Assembly: GCF_020026305.1 (NCBI RefSeq)
Contig: NZ_CP075691.1
Coordinates: 7,805,415-7,869,414 of the forward strand
DNA length: 64,000 nt
Direction of reading: 5' to 3'
Origin: Streptomyces sp. 135
GTDB lineage: Bacteria > Actinomycetota > Actinomycetes > Streptomycetales > Streptomycetaceae
This document shows positions 17,478-26,557 of the stretch, piece by piece. The position numbers and the translations under genes were made by a program. Positions within the stretch are counted from its first letter, which is position 1, and each line of letters starts with the position of its first letter. Below the pieces are notes generated by a model that saw only the letters and a program-made list of their open reading frames with translations, was not told where the DNA came from and did no database searches.

Positions 17478-18941
17478 GTGATCAGCTATGAGCGGCCCCC
17501 GGCGCGGCGGCCCGTGCTCGCCGTCGACCAGGGCACCTCCGGGACGAAGGCCCTCGTCGTCTGCCCGGAGCGCGGCGTCATCGGCTCGGGCGCGGCGGCC
17601 GTCCGGCCCCGCTTCCTGCCCGGCGGCCTGGTGGAGGCCGACCCCGCCGAGCTGCTCTCCTCCGTCCTCGACGCGGGCCGGCAGGCCCTGGCCGACGCGG
17701 GCGAACCGGTCGCCGCCGTCGGCCTCGCCAACCAGGGCGAGACGGTCCTGGCCTGGGACCCCGACTCCGGCGAACCGCTCACCCGGGCCCTCGTCTGGCA
17801 GGACCGCCGCGCCGCCACGGTCTGCGACGAACTCGACGCGCACGCGGCGGAGTTGCAGCAGCTCACCGGCCTCCCGCTCGACCCCTACTTCGCCGCGCCC
17901 AAGATGGCGTGGATACGCCGCCACCTCACCCGGCGGGGCGTGGTCACCACCAGCGACGCCTGGCTCGTCCACCGGCTCACCGGCGCCTACGTCACCGACG
18001 CCGCGACGGCGGGCCGCACCCAGCTCCTCGACCTCGACGACGTCACATGGTCACCGCGCGCCCTGGAGATCTACGGACTCGCCGAGGAGCGCCTGCCCGC
18101 CGTCGTCGACGCGGCGGGCCACGTCGGCACCACCACCACGTTCGGCCCCGAGATCCCGCTCACCGGGCTCCTCGTCGACCAGCAGGCCGCGCTGCTCGCC
18201 CTGGACGTGACGGAGCCGGGCAGCGCCAAGTGCACCTACGGCACAGGGGCGTTCCTGCTCGCCCAGACCGGCGCGCGGCCCCGCCGCGGCGACTCGGGAC
18301 TGGTCAGCTGCGTCGCCTGGCGGCTCGACGGAAAGAGCAGCTACTGCCTCGACGGGCAGGTCTACACCGTCGCCTCCGCCGTCCGCTGGCTCACCGATCT
18401 CGGCGTGATCACCGGCGCCGAGGACCTCGACCCCGTGGGCTCCGCCGTCCCCGACGCGGGCGGCGTCACCTTCGTCCCCGCGCTCGCCGGCCTCGCGGCC
18501 CCCTGGTGGCGCGGCGACCTGCGCGGCTCACTGACCGGGCTCGGCCTCGACACCACCGCCGGGCACCTGGTCCGCGCCCTGTGCGAGGGCATCGCCGCGC
18601 AGGTCGTCTCCCTCGCCGACGCGGTCGCGGCCGACCTGGGCGAACCCCTGACGAGCCTGCGGGTCGACGGTGGCCTCACGCGCTCCGCCCTGCTCATGCA
18701 GACCCAGGCCGACCTGCTCCAACTCCCCGTCGAGGTCTCCGCGGTGCCGGACGCGACCGCGCTCGGCGCCGCCGCCGTCGCCCGCGTCGGCCTGGACCCC
18801 GGCCTGCCGCTCGCCGACGCGATCCCCGCGTGGCGGCCCGCCGCCGTCTACGCACCACGGATCGGCGCGGACGAGGCGGCCGAACGCCTCGCGGGCTTCC
18901 GGTCGGCCGTGACGGCACTGCTCGAACGTACGCCCTCATGA
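17478..18941 (+). CDS. FGGY-family carbohydrate kinase (glycerol-kinase-like)
   Basis: The 487-residue protein has the FGGY ATPase layout: phosphate-1 loop VLAVDQGTSGTKALVV at residue ~13, QDRRAATVCDEL, and TYGTGAFLL. The adenosine motif LRVDGGLTRSALLMQTQADLLQLPVEV is followed by ATALGAAAVAR. It would phosphorylate a polyol or ketose with ATP. The stop overlaps the next gene by ATGA, which encodes a GlpA-like dehydrogenase. A kinase/polyol-phosphate dehydrogenase pathway is therefore likely, but the substrate could be glycerol or another polyol. Confidence 0.85.
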   Translation: MISYERPPARRPVLAVDQGTSGTKALVVCPERGVIGSGAAAVRPRFLPGGLVEADPAELLSSVLDAGRQALADAGEPVAAVGLANQGETVLAWDPDSGEPLTRALVWQDRRAATVCDELDAHAAELQQLTGLPLDPYFAAPKMAWIRRHLTRRGVVTTSDAWLVHRLTGAYVTDAATAGRTQLLDLDDVTWSPRALEIYGLAEERLPAVVDAAGHVGTTTTFGPEIPLTGLLVDQQAALLALDVTEPGSAKCTYGTGAFLLAQTGARPRRGDSGLVSCVAWRLDGKSSYCLDGQVYTVASAVRWLTDLGVITGAEDLDPVGSAVPDAGGVTFVPALAGLAAPWWRGDLRGSLTGLGLDTTAGHLVRALCEGIAAQVVSLADAVAADLGEPLTSLRVDGGLTRSALLMQTQADLLQLPVEVSAVPDATALGAAAVARVGLDPGLPLADAIPAWRPAAVYAPRIGADEAAERLAGFRSAVTALLERTPS

Positions 18942-20392
18942 CCCCCGCCAAGAGCGCCGGGCGCGTCACGAGGCACGGGACGGTGCCGGACACCACGTAC
19001 GACGTCACCGTGATAGGCGCCGGCGTCGTGGGCGCGGCCATCGCCCGCGAACTGGCCCGCCGGCCCGGCCTGGACGTCGCCCTCGTGGATGCCTCGAACG
19101 ACGTCGGCGAAGGCACCTCCAAGGGCAACACCGCGATCCTGCACACCGGCTTCGACGCCGTGCCCGGCTCCCTGGAGTCCCGCCTCGTCCGCGAGGGGCA
19201 GCGGCTCCTCACCGCGTACGCCACCGAGTCCGGCATCCCCGTGGAGCCGGTCGGCGCACTCCTCGTCGCCTGGGACGAGGAGCAACTGGCCGCCCTGCCC
19301 GGGCTGTTGGACAAGGCCGACCGCAACGGCTACGACCAGGCGCGGATCATCGGCCCCGAGGAGGTCAGGGCCCGCGAGCCGCACCTCGGCCCCGGCGCGC
19401 GCGGCGCCCTCGACGTGCCCGGGGAGAGCATCATCTGCCCCTGGACGACGACCCTCGCGTACGCCACGCAGGCGGTACGCGCGGGCGTCGACCTGCACCT
19501 CAACTGCCGGGTGTCACAGGCGGGTCGGCGCGGCGGACGGCATGAGCTGACGACGAGCCGCGGCACCCTGCGCACCCGGTACCTCGTCAACGCCGCGGGT
19601 CTGCACGCCGACACCGTCGACCGCCTGCTCGGCCACGACGACTTCACCGTCACCCCGCGCCGGGGCCAGCTCATCGTCTTCGACAAGTTCGCCCGTGGCC
19701 TGCTGACCCACATCCTGCTGCCCGTCCCCACCGCGCTCGGCAAGGGCGTCCTGGTCGCCCCGACCGTGTACGGCAACGTCCTCCTCGGCCCCACCGCCGA
19801 GGACCTGGACGACAAGACGGCCACCGGGACGAGCGCCGAGGGCATCGCCGCGCTGCGCGAGAAGGGCCGGCGCGTCCTGCCCGAACTGCTCGACGAGGAG
19901 GTCACCGCGGTCTACGCCGGACTGCGCGCCGCCACCGAGCACGACGACTACCGCATCAGCGCCCACAAAGAGCAGCGGTACGTCACGGTCGGCGGCATCC
20001 GCTCGACCGGGCTCACCGCGTCCCTGGCCATCGCCGCCCACGTCACCGAACTCCTCGCCACCACCGGCCTGGACCTCGCCGAACCGGGTGATCTGGCTCC
20101 CGTACGCATGCCGAACCTCGGTGAGGCCTTCCCGCGCCCGTACCAGCGCGCGGACCTCATCGCCGCCGACCCCGCCTACGGCACCGTGGTCTGCCACTGC
20201 GAGCGGGTGACGCACGGCGAGATCCGTGACGCGCTCGCGAGCACTGTCCCGCCCGCCTCGCCGGACGGTCTGCGGCGCCGCACGCGGGCGCGCGGCGGAC
20301 GCTGCCAGGGCTTCTACTGCGGGGACGCGGTACGGCAACTCTTCGAACGCGGCGGGAACTTCGAACGGGGTGGGGGGTCGGTGTCCGGATGA
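18938..20392 (+). CDS. FAD-dependent dehydrogenase with C-terminal BFD-like [2Fe-2S] domain (GlpA-like)
   Basis: The 484-residue protein has an N-terminal FAD-binding motif VTVIGAGVVGAAIARELARR near residue 25. A DAO-type fold follows (HTGFDAVPGSLESRLVREGQRLL, then YLVNAAGLHADTVDRLLG). The C-terminal third has VVCHCERVTHGEIRDAL and RGGRCQGFYCGDAV, the four-cysteine CxC...CxxxxC pattern of BFD-like ferredoxin domains. This architecture is that of anaerobic glycerol-3-phosphate dehydrogenase GlpA and related amine or opine dehydrogenases. ATG at 18938 overlaps the kinase stop. It probably works with the oxidoreductase encoded next. Confidence 0.85.
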   Translation: MTPAKSAGRVTRHGTVPDTTYDVTVIGAGVVGAAIARELARRPGLDVALVDASNDVGEGTSKGNTAILHTGFDAVPGSLESRLVREGQRLLTAYATESGIPVEPVGALLVAWDEEQLAALPGLLDKADRNGYDQARIIGPEEVRAREPHLGPGARGALDVPGESIICPWTTTLAYATQAVRAGVDLHLNCRVSQAGRRGGRHELTTSRGTLRTRYLVNAAGLHADTVDRLLGHDDFTVTPRRGQLIVFDKFARGLLTHILLPVPTALGKGVLVAPTVYGNVLLGPTAEDLDDKTATGTSAEGIAALREKGRRVLPELLDEEVTAVYAGLRAATEHDDYRISAHKEQRYVTVGGIRSTGLTASLAIAAHVTELLATTGLDLAEPGDLAPVRMPNLGEAFPRPYQRADLIAADPAYGTVVCHCERVTHGEIRDALASTVPPASPDGLRRRTRARGGRCQGFYCGDAVRQLFERGGNFERGGGSVSG

Positions 20393-21630
20393 GGCGTGAG
20401 CGCATCGTCGACGTGCTGGTCGTGGGCGCGGGCCCGGCGGGACTCGCCACCGCCGCGGGGCTCGCCGCGGCGGGCGCGGGCGAGGTCGAAGTGGTCGACC
20501 GGGACCAGCAGGCGGGCGGCGCCGCGCGGTACTGCGCGCACGGCGGCTTCGGTCGCCTCAGGCTGACCGGGCCGCAGTACGCGGAGCGCTGCGTGGCGGC
20601 GGCCGTCGGCGCCGGAGCGGTGCTGCGGACCGGCGTCACCGTCACCGGCAGCCCGGACGCCCTCACCCTGGACACCACGGGCCCGCGCGGCCTGGAGCGG
20701 ATCACCGCCCGTGCCGTCGTCCTCGCCACGGGCGCGCGCGAACGGCCGCGCGGCGCACGCCTGGTGCCGGGCACGCGGCCCGCGGGCGTGTTCACCACGG
20801 GCGAGGTGCAGCGGGCGGTCCACGGCCACCGGCAGCGGATCGGCATCCGGGCCGTCGTCGTCGGCGCGGAACCGGTGAGCTTCGCCGCCCTGGACCTGCT
20901 GCGGAGCGCCGGGGTCGAGGTCGCGGCGCTGGTCACGGAGCACCCCCACCACCAGGCACCGCGTGGCCGCGCGGCCGGGGCCCGGCTGCTGCGCGGCGTC
21001 CCGCTGCTCACGGACGCCACCGTCACCGAACTCCTCGGGCACGGCCGGCTGTCGGGCGTCCGGCTGCGGCACCGCGACGGTAGGACGGCACACCTCGCCT
21101 GCGACACGGTGGTCTTCACCGGCGACTTCGTGCCCGACCACGAATTGGCGCGACACAGCGGCGTGCCGCTCGACCCCGGCACCCGCGGCCCGGCCGTCGA
21201 CAGTGCCTTCCGCACCGCCGAGCGGGGCGTCTTCGCGGTCGGCAACGTCCTGCACGCCGCCGAACCGGCACGCGTGGTGGCCCGGGAGGGCGCCGCCGCA
21301 TCCGCCGCGGTGCGGCGCTACCTCTTCGACGGCGACTGGCCCTCGGCGTCGGTCCCGCTGCGGGTCACGGCGCCGCTGGCCTGGATCGCGCCCAACCGTC
21401 TGACACCGGACGAGCCGGGCGACAGCGGTGACGGCTTCACGCTGCGGATCACGGAGTTCGTCGCGCGTCCGACGCTGGTGATCACCCAGGACGGCCGGAC
21501 CCTGTACCGCGCGCGACGTCGGCGCCAGGCGATCCCGAACCGGTCGCTGCGGATCCCGGGGAGCTGGGCCGGCCGGGTGGACGCGCGCGGCGGCGCCGTG
21601 CGCATCGCCCTCGGCACGGGGGGCGGGTAG
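20389..21630 (+). CDS. NAD(P)/FAD-dependent oxidoreductase subunit (HcnB/GlpB-like)
   Basis: The 413-residue protein starts with VDVLVVGAGPAGLATAAGLAAAG, a dinucleotide-binding Rossmann motif. A second nucleotide domain follows (IRAVVVGAEPVSFAALDLL), then TAERGVFAVGNVLHAAEPARVVAREG, the usual FAD-contact end motif. It lacks redox CxxC cysteines. Partners of this type sit beside GlpA-like subunits in octopine/nopaline oxidase and HCN synthase operons. The ATGA overlap with the preceding gene supports a two-subunit enzyme. The last ~70 residues resemble a beta-rich appendage. Confidence 0.8.
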   Translation: MRRERIVDVLVVGAGPAGLATAAGLAAAGAGEVEVVDRDQQAGGAARYCAHGGFGRLRLTGPQYAERCVAAAVGAGAVLRTGVTVTGSPDALTLDTTGPRGLERITARAVVLATGARERPRGARLVPGTRPAGVFTTGEVQRAVHGHRQRIGIRAVVVGAEPVSFAALDLLRSAGVEVAALVTEHPHHQAPRGRAAGARLLRGVPLLTDATVTELLGHGRLSGVRLRHRDGRTAHLACDTVVFTGDFVPDHELARHSGVPLDPGTRGPAVDSAFRTAERGVFAVGNVLHAAEPARVVAREGAAASAAVRRYLFDGDWPSASVPLRVTAPLAWIAPNRLTPDEPGDSGDGFTLRITEFVARPTLVITQDGRTLYRARRRRQAIPNRSLRIPGSWAGRVDARGGAVRIALGTGGG

Positions 21631-21745
21631 CGCGCGCCGCCGCGCGCTCACTCCTTCGAGGGATCGCGGGATGCCGAGCGCACCCTCAGGCTGGCGAGGG
21701 AGTCGACGGTCCCTGGACCGGACGAGCGCAACCGAAGGAGCGGCA

Positions 21746-22207
21746 ATGAGCGATATGAGGCGTGTGAGCCCTGTGAGGAACATGAGGCCTGTGAGGAACA
21801 TGAGGCGCAAGTTCTCCGCGCTGCTCGTGGCGGCGACCGCCGGGGCTGCCGCCACGATGCCGGTCTCCACGGCACACGCGGCCGACGGGTACGACCGCTG
21901 TCCCGACGGCTACTACTGCATGTTCTCGGGTCTGGACGGCACCGGCGACATGATCACGCTCCGGGGGAACACCCCCGATCTCGCCGCGCTCGGCATGAAC
22001 GACCGGGCCAAGTCCGACTGGAACCGCACGCCCTCGACCATCTATCTCTGGTCCGACGCGCACTACGGCGGCTGCACGGCTGTGACCTCCGCAGGGCCGA
22101 CGGGCAAGGACAACTTCTTCCCCACGTACCAGGACTTCTTCAGCTCGGTGCAGTTCGACGGGCCGGGCGGCCCGAGCTGCGGCACACCGCCCGGCGAGGG
22201 GAGGTGA
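21746..22207 (+). CDS. Secreted peptidase inhibitor family I36-like protein
   Basis: The 153-residue protein has a signal peptide after a positively charged N-terminus (KFSALLVAATAGAAATMPVSTAHAAD). The mature ~110 residues have CPDGYYCMFSGLDGTGDMITLRG, a beta/gamma-crystallin-like motif of the SMPI/I36 inhibitors, and YLWSDAHYGGCTAV. There are four mature cysteines. ATG at 21746 is chosen for the preceding GAAGGAG. The N-region includes a tandem 18-bp duplication that encodes the repeated PVRNMR. The role is probably protection from extracellular proteases. Confidence 0.8.
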   Translation: MSDMRRVSPVRNMRPVRNMRRKFSALLVAATAGAAATMPVSTAHAADGYDRCPDGYYCMFSGLDGTGDMITLRGNTPDLAALGMNDRAKSDWNRTPSTIYLWSDAHYGGCTAVTSAGPTGKDNFFPTYQDFFSSVQFDGPGGPSCGTPPGEGR

Positions 22208-22220
22208 GCCGGGGGCCGTC

Positions 22221-23339
22221 TCACCCGAACCGCAGGATGCGCGGCGCGAAGGTACCCCCGGGGCCCTCGGCGCGGCCGACCGACCACACCGTGCCCGTGC
22301 CGGTCCCCGGCACCGGTGCCAGCCGCACCGTCGATGATTCGCCCTCCCCGGCCACCGCCGGTTCGCTGTGCCCGGTGAACGACTGCCCGTCCCACGCGAG
22401 GAAGTCCGGCCCGGGAACGATCGGCGGGTAGCTGCCCGGCTCGGCCCGCTTCTGTGAGCGGGCCACCGAGACCCAGGCCAGCTCGCCGGACGCGGAGGGC
22501 GTCAGTGAGCTGACCGAGCCGAAGTCGGTGGGCATGGTCACCCGGCTCCACGTCTGCCCGTCCCAGCGGGCCAGCAGGGGCGGAATCGGCTTGCCCACCG
22601 GCCCGCCGACGAATCCCGACGTGCCACCCGCCCACACCTCCGTCTTCGAGACCGCGAGCACACTGCCGACGGCCGACCGCGGGAAGCCGGACACGATCGT
22701 CTGCTCCCAGGCCTGCCCGTCCCAATGCGACACAGCCGCCCCCGAGTTGGTCTCGCCCGCGGCCCACACGTCGTCAGCCGCCTTGACGTGCAAGCCGTAC
22801 ACGGCTCCCGGCGGCGCCGGTACGTCCTGCCAGTCACGTCCGTCCCGGCGCAGCAACACCTGCGCGCCGTCCCGCGAGCCGATCAGCCAGGTCTCACCGC
22901 CGCCGGCGATGACCTTGGTCAGCGCGACACCGCGCGGCGGCCGGGTCTCGTGCCAGGCGCTGCCGTCGAAGCGGAGCAGGCGGGCGCCGCCGTCCGTATC
23001 GCGGCCGACCGTCCAGGCCGAGGTCGGTGAGGTCGCCGCGATGGACAGCAGCTCGCCCTGCCTGCCGTCCCCGGGCAGGCTCTGGCGCTGCCACGCCGTT
23101 CCGTCCCAGCGCAGCATCAGCGGGAAGCCCGGCGCCTCGCGGCCGACGGCGTCCGTGCCCACGGCCCACGCCCGGCCCGGGCCGAACGCCACGGCTTCGT
23201 TCAGCCCGGCCTGGGGGCGTACCTGGGCCGGAACCGGGACGTGCTGCCAGGACGACCGGGTCTCCGCGGCGGCCGAGGCCATGAGGGTGCTGAGGGTCAG
23301 GGCGGCGGCGAGGGCCGCGGTGACAAGTCGGCGTGCCAT
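22221..23339 (-). CDS. Secreted beta-propeller-like protein A
   Basis: The 372-residue protein has a signal peptide MARRLVTAALAAALTLSTLMASAAAE. It then has repeated blades of about 45 residues containing AWAVGTD, LRWDGTAW, LLRFDGSAW, VSHWDGQAWEQ and LARWDGQTWSR. The recurring WDGxxW turns indicate a beta-propeller. No enzyme motif is visible. It starts 2 bp downstream of a paralogous gene on the same strand, so the two are one transcription unit. Function unknown; cell-surface binding is possible. Confidence 0.75.
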   Translation of the reverse strand: MARRLVTAALAAALTLSTLMASAAAETRSSWQHVPVPAQVRPQAGLNEAVAFGPGRAWAVGTDAVGREAPGFPLMLRWDGTAWQRQSLPGDGRQGELLSIAATSPTSAWTVGRDTDGGARLLRFDGSAWHETRPPRGVALTKVIAGGGETWLIGSRDGAQVLLRRDGRDWQDVPAPPGAVYGLHVKAADDVWAAGETNSGAAVSHWDGQAWEQTIVSGFPRSAVGSVLAVSKTEVWAGGTSGFVGGPVGKPIPPLLARWDGQTWSRVTMPTDFGSVSSLTPSASGELAWVSVARSQKRAEPGSYPPIVPGPDFLAWDGQSFTGHSEPAVAGEGESSTVRLAPVPGTGTGTVWSVGRAEGPGGTFAPRILRFG

Positions 23340-23341
23340 GG

Positions 23342-24409
23342 TCAGCCTCCCAGCCGCTCGCTCATCAGGTTCGGTTTGGAGCCGTAGATCTCGACGGTGC
23401 CGAAGGACAGCAGCGCGGAGCCGGCCCGCGCCAGCGCCCGGGGCTTGACGTCGATGGCGTTCGTGCGCTCGGGGCCGTAGGAGAAGGTGGTGCGGGCGCC
23501 GTTCACCCGTGCGTACTTCGACTGGAACGCGCGGTCACTGCGCACCGGCAGCCACAGCGCGCCGTCCGGGCCGCGCACCATGGCCTCGGTATAGGTGTCG
23601 CCCAGCGGGGGGTGGGCGGTGCGCCAGGTGTGTCCGTTCCAGGTCATCAGGTAGGTGCGGCCCGAGCCGTCGACGTACTGGCTGCCGCCGATGGTGGCCC
23701 GGCCCGACGGTTCGACGAGAATCGTGTGTACGTTGCTGTTCGCCGGCAGTGACACCTTCGCGTCCCGCCAGGCGGTGCCGTCCCAGCGCAGGATGACGGT
23801 CCCGGAATCGGTGTTCCCCCAGGCCCAGGCGTCGGTGGCGGTACGCGCGGTGATCCCCATCAGGTAGCGCACACCGTCCGGGGCGGGCAGCGCGGTCCAG
23901 TCGGAGCCGTCGTAGTGCCACACCTTCGGCCCGGTCTCGTCCTCACCGACCACCCACGCGGCGCCCGGTACCGCCGTGAAGTCCTGGTACGCCCGCAGGG
24001 TCCGCGGCAGCGGGACGGCGCTCCACTCTCCCGCCGACCGGCGCAGGATCTCCCCTCCTCCCGCGCGGTCGTGGAAGATCCACGGCTCCTCGCCGACGAA
24101 CCGCACCTTGCCGAGCCGGCCCGGCTCACCGGCATCGGGGAAGGTGGTGTCCCGGCTCCATGCCTTGCCGTCCCACCGGTACAGCATCGGCCGCGGTCCA
24201 TCGGCGGCGTCCTCGTACCCGGTGGCCCAGGCCTCGCCAGGCCCGCGGGCGGCGAGATCGGACACCGTCACCGGCGGGGCCGCCGCCGGCACCGGCAGCG
24301 CCGACCAGCCCGGCGTCACGGCCGCGGCGGGTGCCACTCCCGCGGCCGGCGACAGCACCGCGGCGCACGTGATCACGAGGCAGATGATGACCGTACGGAG
24401 ACCGTTCAT
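23342..24409 (-). CDS. Secreted beta-propeller-like protein B
   Basis: The 355-residue protein has a signal peptide (TVIICLVITCAAVLSPAAGVAPAAA). Blades like those of its downstream neighbour follow: LYRWDGKAWSRD, VWHYDGSDWTALPAP, ILRWDGTAWRDA and LMTWNGHTWRTA. It is the first gene of the pair and is divergent from a MarR regulator with 171 bp between the starts. The pair probably arose by tandem duplication. Function unknown. Confidence 0.75.
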   Translation of the reverse strand: MNGLRTVIICLVITCAAVLSPAAGVAPAAAVTPGWSALPVPAAAPPVTVSDLAARGPGEAWATGYEDAADGPRPMLYRWDGKAWSRDTTFPDAGEPGRLGKVRFVGEEPWIFHDRAGGGEILRRSAGEWSAVPLPRTLRAYQDFTAVPGAAWVVGEDETGPKVWHYDGSDWTALPAPDGVRYLMGITARTATDAWAWGNTDSGTVILRWDGTAWRDAKVSLPANSNVHTILVEPSGRATIGGSQYVDGSGRTYLMTWNGHTWRTAHPPLGDTYTEAMVRGPDGALWLPVRSDRAFQSKYARVNGARTTFSYGPERTNAIDVKPRALARAGSALLSFGTVEIYGSKPNLMSERLGG

Positions 24410-24550
24410 GGGACCCCCATCACGCGAAGGCCGCTCAGCTTATGGGCGTTCACCCACCGTGAACAGATGTCACACAAACGATCAGGTGTTCCCGCGCCGA
24501 TCCGGCGCTTTCCCGGCCCCGATGCGACAGCCGGGCGAACAACATAAGAA

Positions 24551-24562
24551 GCTTACATAAGC
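24551..24562. promoter_or_regulatory. Palindromic operator candidate
   Basis: GCTTACATAAGC is a perfect inverted repeat (5-bp arms, 2-bp spacer) 18 bp before the MarR start, in the AT-rich part of the divergent promoter region. Spacing and symmetry fit an autoregulatory MarR site. Confidence 0.45.
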
Positions 24563-24580
24563 AAGCGACGCATTCTTAGA

Positions 24581-25138
24581 GTGGACGACATGCCGAACAA
24601 CGAACTGCACACCGCCTTGCGAGGCGACCTCAACGACGTCCTGGGCGACGTCTTGGACGGCGGCAAGGCCGACGCTCCGGACGGCGGCCGGGCCCACGAT
24701 CCGGACGGTGATCTCGACGTCGAGGCCTTCACCGCGGCGATCGAGAACTTCAACCGCTTCTACATCCGCCTCCCCGTGCTGGAGAAGCTGCCGTTCACCA
24801 CCCTGTCGGTGCTCGACACCCTCGCGTTCGGCGGCAGCCCCCGGCGGCTGACCGACCTGACGAAGACCGAGCAGGTCAGCCAGCCCGGCATCACACAGCT
24901 GGTGACACGCCTGGAGCGGGACGGCCTGGTGGAGCGCCGCCCCGATCCGAGCGACGGCCGTGCCGTCCTGGTCCACATCACCGAAGCGGGCCGCGCGGTC
25001 GGCCGCTCCCGCCGCGCCGACCGCTCGCGCCATCTGCGGCCGCTCGTCGAGCAGCTGACCCCCGAGCAGCGCCAGGCCATCACGGACGCGCTCCCCGCCC
25101 TCGCCCGCCTCGCGGAACTGGGGCGCGGCCAGGAGTAG
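24581..25138 (+). CDS. MarR-family transcriptional regulator
   Basis: The 185-residue protein has a winged helix-turn-helix domain: RLTDLTKTEQVSQPGITQLVTRLERDGLVERRPDPSDGRAVLVHITEAG, with the DxRxxxV wing typical of MarR. About 50 residues rich in Asp and Gly precede it, including the approximate repeat DVLGDVLDGG. GTG at 24581 and ATG at 24590 are both possible starts. It lies opposite the secreted beta-propeller operon, so it may control that operon or the thiolase operon 150 bp downstream. Confidence 0.88.
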   Translation: MDDMPNNELHTALRGDLNDVLGDVLDGGKADAPDGGRAHDPDGDLDVEAFTAAIENFNRFYIRLPVLEKLPFTTLSVLDTLAFGGSPRRLTDLTKTEQVSQPGITQLVTRLERDGLVERRPDPSDGRAVLVHITEAGRAVGRSRRADRSRHLRPLVEQLTPEQRQAITDALPALARLAELGRGQE

Positions 25139-25289
25139 GGGGCTCGCGGGCGGGGGCGCGGGTCCGGCGGCGGCCCCCCTTCCCACAGCCCCCACCTCCC
25201 GCATAGACTCCAAAACTAGCAGCGCTAATTTACGCGTAGCAGAGCTCATCCCACGCAGCGAGACCCGCAAAACGATCCGGAGCCGTATC

Positions 25290-26477
25290 GTGCGCACCGT
25301 CCACTTCGCCGCCGCCCGCCGCACCCCCATCGGCAAGCTCCGCGGCGCCCTCTCCACCGTCCGTCCCGACGACCTCGCCGCGGGCGTCGTACGCGGACTC
25401 CTCGCCGACCTGCCGCAGCTGGACCCCGCGCGGATCGACGACATCTACTGGGGCGCCGCCAACCAGGCGGGCGAGGACAACCGCAACGTCGCCCGCATGG
25501 CCGCCCTCCTCGCGGGCCTCCCCGAGTCCGTGCCCGGCGCCACCGTCAACCGGCTCTGCGCCTCCGGACTCGAAGCCGTCACGACCGCCGCGCGCACCAT
25601 CGCCGCGGGCGAGGCCGACATCGTGCTCGCGGGCGGCTCCGAGTCCATGAGCCGCGCCCCCTTCGTCCTGCCCCGCCCGGACGAGGCGCTGCCGCACCGC
25701 ATGGAGACCGCCGACACCCGCCTCGGCTGGCGGCTGACCAACCCGAGGATGAAGGACCTGCACGGCGTCCTCGCGATGGGCGAGACCGCCGAGGAGGTCG
25801 CCGAGCGCCACGGCGTCTCCCGCGAGCGCCAGGACACCTTCGCCCTGCGGAGCCACCAGCGCGCCGCCGCCGCCCGCAAGGACGGCCACTTCGACGACGA
25901 ACTGCTGCCCGTCACCCGTCCCGACGGCGTGGTCGTCGACGCGGACGAATGCGTGCGCGAGGACACCTCGTACGAGAAGCTCAGCGGCCTGAAGCCGGTC
26001 TTCCGCAAGGGCGGTTCCGTCACCGCGGGCAACGCGTCGCCGATGAACGACGGCGCCGCCGGGCTGCTCCTCGTCAGCGAGGAGGCCCTGAACGACCTGG
26101 GCCTCGAATCCCTCGGGCGGTACGCCGCCGGCGCGTCGGCGGGCGTGCACCCGGACGTCATGGGCCTCGGGCCCGTCCCCGCCACCCGCAAGGCGCTCGA
26201 CCGCGTCGGCTGGAGCGTCGCCGACATCCAGGAGGCGGAGTTCAACGAGGCGTTCGCCGCCCAGGCGCTCGCCTGCGTCGACGCCCTCGGCTTCGACCCG
26301 GAGCTGGTCAACCCCTCCGGCGGCGCCATCGCGCTCGGCCACCCCCTCGGCTGCTCGGGCGCCCGGATCCTCACCACGCTGCTGCACCGCATGCGCCGCA
26401 CCGGCGCCTCGCGGGGCCTCGCCACGATGTGCGTGGGCGTGGGCCAGGGCAGCGCGCTCCTCGTCGAGCGCGCCTGA
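25290..26477 (+). CDS. Acetyl-CoA C-acyltransferase (thiolase)
   Basis: The 395-residue protein has the full thiolase active site. The nucleophilic Cys is in NRLCASGLEAV, His in GGAIALGHPLGCSGAR, and the second Cys in MCVGVGQGSALL; NEAFAAQ is also present. It either cleaves 3-ketoacyl-CoA in beta-oxidation or condenses acetyl-CoA. It lies 80 bp before an acyl-CoA ligase gene. The pair probably activates and degrades a fatty or aromatic acid. Confidence 0.93.
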   Translation: MRTVHFAAARRTPIGKLRGALSTVRPDDLAAGVVRGLLADLPQLDPARIDDIYWGAANQAGEDNRNVARMAALLAGLPESVPGATVNRLCASGLEAVTTAARTIAAGEADIVLAGGSESMSRAPFVLPRPDEALPHRMETADTRLGWRLTNPRMKDLHGVLAMGETAEEVAERHGVSRERQDTFALRSHQRAAAARKDGHFDDELLPVTRPDGVVVDADECVREDTSYEKLSGLKPVFRKGGSVTAGNASPMNDGAAGLLLVSEEALNDLGLESLGRYAAGASAGVHPDVMGLGPVPATRKALDRVGWSVADIQEAEFNEAFAAQALACVDALGFDPELVNPSGGAIALGHPLGCSGARILTTLLHRMRRTGASRGLATMCVGVGQGSALLVERA

Positions 26478-26557
26478 CCCGGCATCCGGCAGCAGTTCAG
26501 CAGCAGTCCGCAGATCCGAACCACCGCAAGGCCGCACGGAACGGAGCACCACCCCTC

